Of a DNA stretch of 64,000 nucleotides, positions 41,249-50,073 are shown piece by piece. The stretch lies in NCBI RefSeq assembly GCF_013267355.1, contig NZ_CP053985.1, positions 6,138,001 through 6,202,000 on the forward strand, read 5' to 3'. Below the pieces are notes generated by a model that saw only the letters and a program-made list of their open reading frames with translations, was not told where the DNA came from and ran no database searches. The position numbers were made by a program, and so were the translations under genes. Each line of letters begins with the position of its first letter. Positions within the stretch are counted from its first letter, which is position 1. Source of the stretch: Achromobacter pestifer. Lineage in GTDB: Bacteria > Pseudomonadota > Gammaproteobacteria > Burkholderiales > Burkholderiaceae_B.

Positions 41249-43369
41249 CTATGGCGCGGCCGGCGCCCGTTCCACGCGCTCGCGCAACTGGCGCAATTGG
41301 CGCGCTTGTTGCGCGATGCGGTCCAGCGGTCCGGCCAGCTCCGGATAGCCCGCGGCCACCGCTGCCGGCACGGCCAATTGGCGGTCGCTGGAACCTGGCG
41401 CGGGCTGTTGCGGATGCAGCGCGTGCGCCAGCGCCGGACCGTACTCGGAGAGCGCCTGGGCCGCGGGCGATCCGGCAGGCAGGGCCGGCTGTATTTCCAG
41501 CACGGTGCCCGCCGCCGTGACGCGGCGCATGGCGTTCAGCAGGGTTTCCGCCGTGCCCACATTGCGGTCGCGATGCACAGGGTTCTGTTGCAGCCGCTGC
41601 AAGGAGGCTTGCGCGTTGTCGGCCGACAGGCAGGCCATGCGGCGCAGCGCCACGATGTCCTGTCCGGCGTCGCCGCTTTTGGCGCGCAGCAAGGCGCGCG
41701 CATAGGCCGCGTGGCGTTCCAGCGCCAGGCTGAGGGCGCCGGCCAGTTGCCGCGGCTCCTTCTCGGGCCAGACCAGGAAGCCCACCAGCAGCGCCAGGAT
41801 GCCGCCCAGCACGCTGTTGAAGGCGCGCAGGGCCGCCAGCATCGGCTCCTGGATCTCGGGCTGCTGGATGTGGGTGACCAGCACGAACTGCGAAGTCAGG
41901 AAGAACGTGAACAGCGCGTAATGGATCGTGCGCGCGGCGAATGTGCCCAACGCGATGGGCAGCACCGCCAGGGCCACGGACAGGGGCGTGCTCAGGAACA
42001 GCCCCAGCAGCGATGCGCCAATGGCGCCTGCCACGCTGCCGCCGACGCGTTCCAGCGTGCGCTGCCAGGTGGTCGCGAAGTAGGGCTGCAGGATGAAGAC
42101 CAGCGTCAGCGACATCCAGTAGCCGTGGTTGACGGCGAAAGTCTTGGACAGCGCCACCGCGATGGTGGCGCCCACGCCCACGCGCAGCGCGTGGCGGAAC
42201 GCGTCGGATTCGAAGCTCAGGTTCTGCCGCAACGCGCGCCAGGCGTCCTGCGTGCGGCTGGCCGTGATGCGGTCGCGCGCGGGCGTCGCGGGCGCGTCGC
42301 CTTGGTCAAACAGGGACTGGGTGACGGCTTGCGCCGTGTGCAGCAGGCGGTCCAGCACCGGCACCATGGTGGCCAGTTCCGGCGCGTGAGCCAAGGCGCC
42401 GCCACGCAGCTCGTGCAGACCGGCGCTGTAATGGGCCAGGCGTTCGCGCAGGCACTGCGCCTGCTTGGCGTCATTGACGTCCGACGTGCTGGCGATGGCA
42501 TTGCACAGGCTGGCATAGCGGTGCAGCGCGTGCGACAGATGGGCGCCGGCGCCGCGGCCCAGCCAGCGCGGCGCATTCGATTCCAGCAGGTCGGCCGCGG
42601 CCACCAACGCGATGAAGCTGTCCTCGGCATTGTCCAGCAGGTACAGCAACTGGTGCGCGCGGGCGCGGCGCGAGGGCCGCGCGTCCTGCACTTCGCGGAT
42701 GCGCGTGCGGGCCGCTTCCAGCGCGGCGCGCTGGGCGCTGCGCTGCGGGCGCGTGACGGCGCTCCAGGCCTGGGGGCTGGCCGCCGGCGCCAGCCCGGAA
42801 TACATGCGGGCCAGCGCGTCGGCGAAATCCGCCAGCCCGCGGTAGCAGTGCGCGACCGCATGGGTGGCGTCCTTCCACGGCCGCCTGCGCCACACCAGCG
42901 CCGTCATCAGAATGGCCCAGGCCGCGCCGGCCAGGAAGAACAGCGTGTACGACAGGCTTTCGGACCAGGTCGGGGCGGGCAATTCGGCCGCCACCACGAA
43001 GCCCGCGGACAGCAGGGTGCCGACGATGGCCGCGGCCGGCCCCAGCACGCGCAGCAGGCCGCCGAAGGTGCAGCACACGAAGGTCAGCGGCAGCAGCAAC
43101 CACAGGTGGGCCGCGCTGACGCTGGCCAGGAAGCAGAACAGCGCGCCTATCAGCCCCAGCGCCAGCATCGCGCCCGCGCGCTGGCGCAGCGGACCGCCGG
43201 GATCGCCGAAGCAGGCCCAGAACGCCGCGATGGCACTCCAGCCCAGGCGCGGTTCATGCGCCAGCACGGCCAGGATGACGGGCGCGGCGCTGATGGCCGC
43301 GGCTTGGAGGGCGTCCAGCCACAGGACGTTGCGCAGGGAGGCGCGCCAACGGGAGAGCAGGTTTTTCAC
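41249..43369 (-). CDS. FUSC-family inner-membrane transporter (YccS/AaeB-like)
   Basis: 706 residues from a GTG at 43369. Two blocks of about five to six membrane helices (residues 15-160 and 385-530) are separated and followed by cytoplasmic helical domains. The second block has HGYWMSLTLVFILQPYFATTWQRTLERVGGSVAGAIGA in pattern, the fusaric-acid-resistance-like (FUSC) signature, and the first block has its counterpart around LGWSAIAAFWACFGDPGG. These proteins export aromatic carboxylic acids or related compounds. No periplasmic adaptor (AaeA) gene is adjacent. The start lacks a clear ribosome site. Confidence 0.87.
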   Translation of the reverse strand: MKNLLSRWRASLRNVLWLDALQAAAISAAPVILAVLAHEPRLGWSAIAAFWACFGDPGGPLRQRAGAMLALGLIGALFCFLASVSAAHLWLLLPLTFVCCTFGGLLRVLGPAAAIVGTLLSAGFVVAAELPAPTWSESLSYTLFFLAGAAWAILMTALVWRRRPWKDATHAVAHCYRGLADFADALARMYSGLAPAASPQAWSAVTRPQRSAQRAALEAARTRIREVQDARPSRRARAHQLLYLLDNAEDSFIALVAAADLLESNAPRWLGRGAGAHLSHALHRYASLCNAIASTSDVNDAKQAQCLRERLAHYSAGLHELRGGALAHAPELATMVPVLDRLLHTAQAVTQSLFDQGDAPATPARDRITASRTQDAWRALRQNLSFESDAFRHALRVGVGATIAVALSKTFAVNHGYWMSLTLVFILQPYFATTWQRTLERVGGSVAGAIGASLLGLFLSTPLSVALAVLPIALGTFAARTIHYALFTFFLTSQFVLVTHIQQPEIQEPMLAALRAFNSVLGGILALLVGFLVWPEKEPRQLAGALSLALERHAAYARALLRAKSGDAGQDIVALRRMACLSADNAQASLQRLQQNPVHRDRNVGTAETLLNAMRRVTAAGTVLEIQPALPAGSPAAQALSEYGPALAHALHPQQPAPGSSDRQLAVPAAVAAGYPELAGPLDRIAQQARQLRQLRERVERAPAAP

Positions 43370-43572
43370 GCTAGGAATACGGCAGCGGCGGTGGGCCCGG
43401 CAGGGCGAAAGACGCAAACCCTACCATGTCGACAAGGCATTTCAGCAAGGGCGGCGGCGGGGCCGGAAGAGCCGGCGCCATTCATGAATCCGAGCAGCTT
43501 AATACGTATGGATACATATATGTGACTTTGCCGCCGCAGCGGCGCAGAATTGCCTGGAAGAAAGTCTGGAAA

Positions 43573-43587
43573 TGGCATACAAAAAGC
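43573..43587 (+). promoter_or_regulatory. Weak sigma-54 promoter candidate before the EAL gene
   Basis: TGGCATA-CAAA-AAGC has a perfect -24 half (TGGCAT) and GC at the right N10 distance (43586-43587), but AA replaces TT next to the -12 GC. Transcription would start near 43599, 78 nt before the EAL start codon. Confidence 0.35.
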
Positions 43588-43676
43588 GCTGTAGCTGGGA
43601 ATACTCAGTCCAATGTGCCTCATTCTGCGCCCGGACAGCGCAGGTTTTCACCCAGGGGCGCGCAAGGAGTGTCGAC

Positions 43677-44591
43677 ATGACGTCGAATCACGAGGCTTCC
43701 ACAGACTCGGTGGCGAGCGACGACGAGATCGCCGCCATGATCACCGGCAAGGATGGCCTGCGCATGCTGTTGCAGCCGCAGGTGGACCTGCTGACAGGCC
43801 GGATCGTGTCGGCCGAAGCGCTGGCACGCTGGCGGCATCGCCGCCTGGGCATCATCATGCCCTCCGACTTCATTCCGGCCGTCAACCGCCTGGGGTTGGA
43901 CAAGGTGCTTTTCGAGCGCGTCTGCCTGCGGGTCATAGACATGCTGCTGACGATGCGGCGCGCCGGCATCGCGATACCCGTGGCCATCAACGCGCCGGCC
44001 TCCACCTTGTCGGACGAGGCCGCGGTCGACTTCCTGCTGGACCGCATCTACGCGGCGGAGCTGCCCGCGTCGCTGGTGCGGGTCGAACTGACGGAAGACC
44101 AGCCCATCCGCGAACTCGACGTGCTGCGCGCCACGCTGCTGAAACTCGAGAATGCCGGCTGCGAGGTCAGCCTGGACGACTTCGGCACCGGCCACGCGTC
44201 GTTGAAACTGCTGTCGGCGCTGCCGCTGTCCGAGGTCAAGATCGACCAGTATTTCGTCACGCGCATGCGCCGCAGCGCGGTCGCCTTCGAAGTGCTGCGC
44301 ACCGCCGCGGAACTGGCGAACCGGCTGGGCCGCCGGGTGGTCGCCGAGGGCGTCGAGAACGTGGCGGACATTCCTGCCCTGCGGGCGGCCGGCTGCCGCT
44401 ACGGCCAGGGCTTCGCGCTGGGCCGTCCCATGCCGCTGGACGAGTTGATGGTGCGGCTGCGCACGCAGCGCGACCAAGGCGAACCGTTGGCCGCGCCCGC
44501 CGCCTATGCGTCGTCCTGGCTCGACACCTACGACGCTTCCGCGCAGGAACCGCAGTCGGCGCGCGGCAAGCGGCACGCGACCACGCAATAG
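43677..44591 (+). CDS. EAL domain c-di-GMP phosphodiesterase
   Basis: 304 residues. A short N-terminal tail (about 25 residues) leads straight into an EAL domain with the catalytic set kept: AEALARW (EAL), INAPAS (Asn), VELTEDQ (Glu), SLDDFGTG (double Asp), VKIDQYF (Lys), AEGVEN (Glu) and QGFALG (Gln). It has no receiver or sensor domain, unlike the relative at 21299, with which it shares the same subtype sequence. The C-terminal 40 residues are polar and probably disordered. AAGGAG precedes the ATG at 43677. It is divergent from the FUSC gene. Confidence 0.92.
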   Translation: MTSNHEASTDSVASDDEIAAMITGKDGLRMLLQPQVDLLTGRIVSAEALARWRHRRLGIIMPSDFIPAVNRLGLDKVLFERVCLRVIDMLLTMRRAGIAIPVAINAPASTLSDEAAVDFLLDRIYAAELPASLVRVELTEDQPIRELDVLRATLLKLENAGCEVSLDDFGTGHASLKLLSALPLSEVKIDQYFVTRMRRSAVAFEVLRTAAELANRLGRRVVAEGVENVADIPALRAAGCRYGQGFALGRPMPLDELMVRLRTQRDQGEPLAAPAAYASSWLDTYDASAQEPQSARGKRHATTQ

Positions 44592-44696
44592 GGCCGGGGC
44601 GCCCAGCGTATTTTTTACCGACCAGGCCGGACTTTACCGGCAGTCCTTGCGTCCCCCTGTGCGCGAGACTGCGGGCGGTGACGGCTGCGCGGGTTT

Positions 44697-44711
44697 GGGC
44701 ACGCGGGTTGC
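44697..44711 (+). promoter_or_regulatory. Sigma-54 promoter of the Gln-rich small gene
   Basis: GGGCACG-CGGG-TTGC differs from the consensus TGGCACG-N4-TTGC only at the first base, with GG at 44698-44699 and GC at 44710-44711. It would start near 44722, about 36 nt before the ATG at 44758. It is almost the same sequence as the promoter at 38783. Confidence 0.75.
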
Positions 44712-44757
44712 TGTAGTGGGTATGGCGGAGCTTTTTCCGTCTTCCAGGAGACTTGCA

Positions 44758-44934
44758 ATGCCCAATCAGAACCAGCCCGACCAGCAAAAGCAGCAGCAGA
44801 AGCAACAGACCCAGGAAAACCCCAGGGACCGCAATCAACCCGGGCAGCAGCCCGACCAATCCGGCCAGCATGCCGATAAAGACCGGCAACAGCCGGGGCA
44901 GGCTCCGGGACAGCAAAGCAAGATGCCGCGCTGA
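44758..44934 (+). CDS. Glutamine-rich small hydrophilic protein (58 aa)
   Basis: 58 residues, about one third Gln, plus Pro, Asp, Lys and Asn (MPNQNQPDQQKQQQKQQ, NPRDRNQPGQQPDQSGQ). There is no hydrophobic residue run, no Cys and no signal peptide, so it is a disordered hydrophilin-like peptide. CAGGAG precedes the ATG, a near-consensus sigma-54 promoter lies 46 bp upstream, and a strong terminator follows, so it forms a complete monocistronic unit. Function unknown; it belongs with the other small proteins of the sigma-54 island. Confidence 0.75.
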   Translation: MPNQNQPDQQKQQQKQQTQENPRDRNQPGQQPDQSGQHADKDRQQPGQAPGQQSKMPR

Positions 44935-44993
44935 TCTTGGCTGATGGCCCCGCTACGGCTGGCGCCGCCGGCCTGGCCAGGCTGTCGCGAAAT

Positions 44994-45035
44994 GGCCCAG
45001 GCCGCTTTGATCAGCGGCCTGGGCCGTTCGTTTTT
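44994..45035 (+). terminator. Strong rho-independent terminator
   Basis: GGCCCAGGCCGC (44994-45005) pairs perfectly with GCGGCCTGGGCC (45014-45025) around an 8-nt loop, followed by GTTCGTTTTT. It lies 60 bp after the stop of the Gln-rich gene and closes that unit. Confidence 0.9.
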
Positions 45036-45175
45036 GTCCGCTTTGCTGCCGACGCTGAGGGATCCAACGCTGCGTATCCGGGCGGGGCAGGCATGCTAGT
45101 CCTTTTTGCCCATTGCTGTCGGGCTGCGTATCCCCGAGGATGGGCGGGTCCGACCCCTGAATTCCGGAGCCCACA

Positions 45176-46285
45176 ATGAGCTTGAACGCAACCGCGCCGC
45201 GCCGCCGGTCGGTTTGGGGAAGCATTTTCGCCATCACGACGCTGGTGGCTGCGGTGCTTGTCGTGCTGGTATTCGCCGCCACTCGCATCGTCGAGCTGCG
45301 CATCGCCGGCATGCTGGGCCCGCGTGGCCAGGTGGGCGAGGTGCGCGCCGGGTTCACCCGGGTCGTGCTGACCGACGTGGCGGTTGCAGGGGTCGCCGGC
45401 CAGGCGGACGCGCGGGCTCGGCGCGTGGTGCTCGAACCCGAATGGAGAGCGTTCCTGCGCAAGGAAGCCGCGTTCAAGACGATCACGGTCGAAGGCTTCG
45501 ACTTCGCGGTGGTGCGCGACGCGGATGGCGAGCTGCATATTGCGCCCGCGCTGCAGGCCGCCTTGCGCGCGGGCGACGGTGGCGAAGGCGGCGCACGCCG
45601 CGGCATGCCCGTGCGGGTGGGCGATCTGATATTGCGTGGCGGGCGGCTCGAATTCGAGGACGCCGCGGTGGCGAAGCCGCCGCATCGCATACCCTTCTCG
45701 GAGGTCCAGGCGCGCCTGCATCCGGTGGCGATGCCAGACTCCCAGGCGCGCAGCGACATGGAATTCAGCGGCAAGGTCGAGGGCAACCGGAACGGGGAGG
45801 CCACGGTACGCGCGCAGGGCTGGCTGGTCGTGGGCGGCACGGACGCGGACATGACGGTGTCGGTGCGCAATATGGATATCCGCCACGCCGCGCCGTATCT
45901 GGCGGACAACGGCGCGAGTTCGCTGGCCGGCGGCGCCATGGACCTGGACATGAAGACCGCCATCGCCCGCCGTGAGCTGCGCGCCTCGGGCACGGTGGCG
46001 TTGCGCGGACTGAAATTCAGCGGCGATGGTTCGCTGTTCTCGCTGCCGCGCAAGGCCGTGCTCGCTGCCATGAAGGACCACAGCGGTGCGCTGCGCTTCC
46101 AATTCACCCTGGCGGGTGACCTCGATAATCCGAAGTTCTCGGTGACGCGCGGCTTCGCGGCGCAGGTGGCGCAAGGCTTCGGCCACGCCATCGGCGTGGG
46201 CGCGGAAGGCGCGGCCGAAGGCGTGACGGGCGCGGTCAAGGAGTTGGGCAATGCCTTGTCGGACCTGCTCAGTCCCAAGCCGTGA
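45176..46285 (+). CDS. AsmA/DUF748-like membrane-anchored protein
   Basis: 369 residues. One N-terminal membrane anchor (FAITTLVAAVLVVLVFAATRIVEL) leads to a beta-rich periplasmic region with repeated strand pairs (ITVEGFDFAVVRDADGELHIAPAL; VGDLILRGGRLEFEDAAV; MEFSGKVEGNRNGEATVRAQGWLVVGGTDADMTVSVRNMDI), typical of DUF748/AsmA-like proteins thought to bridge lipids across the periplasm. The C-terminus is an amphipathic Ala/Gly helix (GFGHAIGVGAEGAAEGVTGAVKEL). GGAG precedes the ATG at 45176. It stands alone after a terminator. Confidence 0.78.
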   Translation: MSLNATAPRRRSVWGSIFAITTLVAAVLVVLVFAATRIVELRIAGMLGPRGQVGEVRAGFTRVVLTDVAVAGVAGQADARARRVVLEPEWRAFLRKEAAFKTITVEGFDFAVVRDADGELHIAPALQAALRAGDGGEGGARRGMPVRVGDLILRGGRLEFEDAAVAKPPHRIPFSEVQARLHPVAMPDSQARSDMEFSGKVEGNRNGEATVRAQGWLVVGGTDADMTVSVRNMDIRHAAPYLADNGASSLAGGAMDLDMKTAIARRELRASGTVALRGLKFSGDGSLFSLPRKAVLAAMKDHSGALRFQFTLAGDLDNPKFSVTRGFAAQVAQGFGHAIGVGAEGAAEGVTGAVKELGNALSDLLSPKP

Positions 46286-46409
46286 CGGGCGCATCCTGGC
46301 TCGCCTGGCGCGCGGGCGCCGGCAGCGAATGAGCAAATGAGCAATCGGCATTTCCCCGCTGGAATGTCCCGGCCTAACATCCGCGGATTCCATCCAGGCT
46401 GAAAGAATC

Positions 46410-48047
<1,638 letters not shown>

Positions 48048-48058
48048 GCCGGGTGGCG

Positions 48059-48772
48059 TTATACCGTGCGGGCCGCCCAGAACGCGGTGCGCACGGCGGG
48101 TGACGCCGCGATGCTGGCAGTCACCCGATCCAGGTCCAGTTCGTCGACCGAGGCTTCGCTGAGCGCGGCCTCGATCTCGACTTCGTTCTCGCCGAATTGG
48201 TCTATCTTCAGTTCGGACAGCGGCAGCTGTTCGGTTTCGAGCACGTCTTCCAGCACCGTCATGGCGGCCTGCCGCTGCTCCACGTTTGCGATCACGTGTA
48301 TCACGGTCGTGACCTCGGTCGTTTGCGAGTCCACCGGCTGGCGGTTGACATAGCTGACGACAGGCCGCAACAAGGTGTTCGCCGCCAGCACGAAGGCCGT
48401 GGCGGCCACTGCTTCCAGGATCAACGAGGCGCCCGCGCAGGCGCCGATGGCGGCGGAGCCCCACAGCGTGGCGGCGGTGTTCAGGCCGCGGATGCTGCCG
48501 CCTTCGCGCATGATGGCGCCGGCGCCCAGGAACCCCACGCCCGAGACCACGTAGGAAATGACGCGCGAGCCGCCATCGGCGCCGCCCACGCGGAATGCCA
48601 GGTCCACGAAGATGGCGGCGCCCACCGCCACCAGCACATTGGTGCGCAGGCCGGCCGTGCGCTGGCGGAACTGGCGTTCAAAGCCGACCACGGAGCCCAG
48701 CACGAACGCGGTCAGCAGGCTGACCAGGGTATTGGCCAGCGTGATGAGTTGGATGTTTTCGAAATTCTTCAT
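48059..48772 (-). CDS. MgtC/SapB family membrane protein
   Basis: 237 residues. Five hydrophobic segments in the N-terminal 135 residues, with the family signature [33 protein letters not shown] in pattern and [36 protein letters not shown]; then a C-terminal ACT-like cytosolic domain ([28 protein letters not shown]). MgtC inhibits the F-ATPase and helps growth at low Mg2+ and in hosts. It is the last gene of a minus-strand cluster with a 35-residue membrane peptide and an ACT-like protein. Confidence 0.9.
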   Translation of the reverse strand: MKNFENIQLITLANTLVSLLTAFVLGSVVGFERQFRQRTAGLRTNVLVAVGAAIFVDLAFRVGGADGGSRVISYVVSGVGFLGAGAIMREGGSIRGLNTAATLWGSAAIGACAGASLILEAVAATAFVLAANTLLRPVVSYVNRQPVDSQTTEVTTVIHVIANVEQRQAAMTVLEDVLETEQLPLSELKIDQFGENEVEIEAALSEASVDELDLDRVTASIAASPAVRTAFWAARTV

Positions 48773-48818
48773 CTTCTTCTCGATTTTTCAGCATGTTATG
48801 GAAGGGCGCGCGGGCCGC

Positions 48819-48926
48819 TCAGGGCAGGCGCCAGACCGAGGCCAGGACCAGCAGCAGTCCCGCCAGCCAGATCAGCGCCAGCAGGACGACGCGCGCAATC
48901 ATCAGGGTTTTGTACGGATCTTTCAT
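48819..48926 (-). CDS. 35-residue membrane peptide upstream of mgtC-like gene
   Basis: A short gene with a perfect AGGAGG ribosome site 6 bp before the ATG at 48926. The peptide has a charged start (MKDPYKTL), one long hydrophobic helix (VVLLALIWLAGLLLVLA) and ends SVWRLP. It lies 46 bp upstream of the MgtC-like gene and 24 bp downstream of the ACT-like gene, same strand. Size, single helix, the position next to mgtC and the LLVL-x3-W type ending recall Salmonella MgtR, a 30-residue peptide that promotes MgtC degradation. Function here is inferred only. Confidence 0.7.
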   Translation of the reverse strand: MKDPYKTLMIARVVLLALIWLAGLLLVLASVWRLP

Positions 48927-48950
48927 GACAGCCTCCTGGCCGCGCTCATG

Positions 48951-49337
48951 TCAGGCGGGCAGCACGGCGATGGCCGCGCCGGACTCGCATTCCCAGTGCA
49001 CCCGGCGCACGTCCGGGCTCTGGCCGAGCCGCAGCGCCACCGCGCCCAGCAGATTGCGCAGGTGGGGCGGGCAATGCAGCGTGACGACGGTGGACGCCAG
49101 CTGATCCGATTCGGCGCGCGATATGCGCACCGCCAGCACGCGCAGGTCCAGATCGCGCAGTTCGTAGTACAGCTGCTTGCGCAGCGCGTTGAGCGTGTCG
49201 GCCACGCTCACGATGGTGAATTGGTAGGTGGGCGGGGCCGCCTTAGGTGCGGCCGGCTTAGGCGCAGCCACGGCCGGTTGTGCGGCGCGCGCTGCGCCGC
49301 TGCGGTCCAGGAAAGGCAGGAATTGCTTGATGCGCAT
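48951..49337 (-). CDS. Small ACT-like domain protein in the mgtC cluster
   Basis: 128 residues from the ATG at 49337 (AAGGAG upstream). A basic start (MRIKQFLPFLDRSG) and an Ala/Pro-rich linker (residues 18-40) lead into a beta-alpha-beta-beta-alpha-beta domain (YQFTIVSVADTLNALRKQLYYELRDLDLRVLAVRISRAESDQLASTVVTLHCPPHLRNLLGAVALRL in pattern). It looks like a free-standing version of the ACT-like tail of MgtC proteins; this is my structural inference. It is first in a three-gene minus-strand cluster with the 35-residue peptide and the MgtC-like gene. Confidence 0.72.
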   Translation of the reverse strand: MRIKQFLPFLDRSGAARAAQPAVAAPKPAAPKAAPPTYQFTIVSVADTLNALRKQLYYELRDLDLRVLAVRISRAESDQLASTVVTLHCPPHLRNLLGAVALRLGQSPDVRRVHWECESGAAIAVLPA

Positions 49338-50073
49338 GATCGTCTCCTTAGCGGGGGAGTACGGTGGAAGATCCACATGCATGCGCCGCCAGGCCGGGCG
49401 CAGGCGCGCGACAAGTCGCAACGCATCGCGTCGGCAAGCAGTAAGGGAGAGGGCTGACGGTCCCGTATGGATGGGGCCGGAGAGCCGGGTCCTGGCTTTA
49501 TGCAGGACCGGCGCGGACTAGGGCCGCGGATCCTGCGTCAAGCGGCGCTTGCAGTCGTGTTTCGACTACATCCGTCGTTGTCCACATTGATCTCTGGTAA
49601 GTTGAGGGTGCCGGCAGTATATCGTCGGCCTAGGGTAAACACCAGTAAAAATCCCGCAAAAATGTGCGCCAGCAGCCATGTCCTGCGCGCGCCCATCCGG
49701 ATGCGTCAGAAACTGGATTCAGGTAGTATTCAGTTTCCCGTAAGAAAGAGAGCAAGGCGGGCGCTCTATCCGTTTGCTGCCCCGGCAGCCCGAGCCGTCC
49801 GCCACTTATGACTGAAGACCCACCCTCTAGCAGGGCGCCGCAAGCTAGCCGGCGCCCGATGCCCCATCTTCCTGCCACGGCCAGGGCACGCAGCCCGCAA
49901 GCCGATTCCACATTCGCCGCCGCGGCCACGCCGCGCTTGGGCGGCCGCGCTCCGCCGGCCGCCTGCGGGGCCGTCCGCGCCCGTTTTGAGCCTCATGCCC
50001 GCGTCCGCGGCGCATCTCCCTTGATCCTGTCCGGCGCCGCGTGGCGTCCGGTCCCGATTTGCATGGAATCTCG
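49338..50073. other. 736-bp region without a convincing gene
   Basis: Between the divergent ACT-like gene and the TerC gene. It is less GC-rich between about 49560 and 49760, the likely promoter zone of the TerC gene. It holds a perfect inverted repeat GAAACTG (49709-49715) / CAGTTTC (49731-49737) with a 15-bp spacer. I looked for Mg2+ or Mn2+ riboswitch features (yybP-ykoY or M-box type) because of the MgtC and TerC neighbours and could not recognise one. A weak 89-codon open frame at 49808 looks non-coding. Confidence 0.5.

Noticed and set aside
41168..43525. 785-codon plus-strand open frame opposite the FUSC gene
   Set aside because: Antisense shadow. The minus-strand frame has clear membrane helices and FUSC motifs; the plus frame is Arg/Gln/Gly-rich and featureless.
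49338..50073. Mg2+ or Mn2+ riboswitch before the TerC gene
   Set aside because: I could not find the conserved yybP-ykoY or M-box elements in this gap, only AT-richer DNA and one simple inverted repeat.
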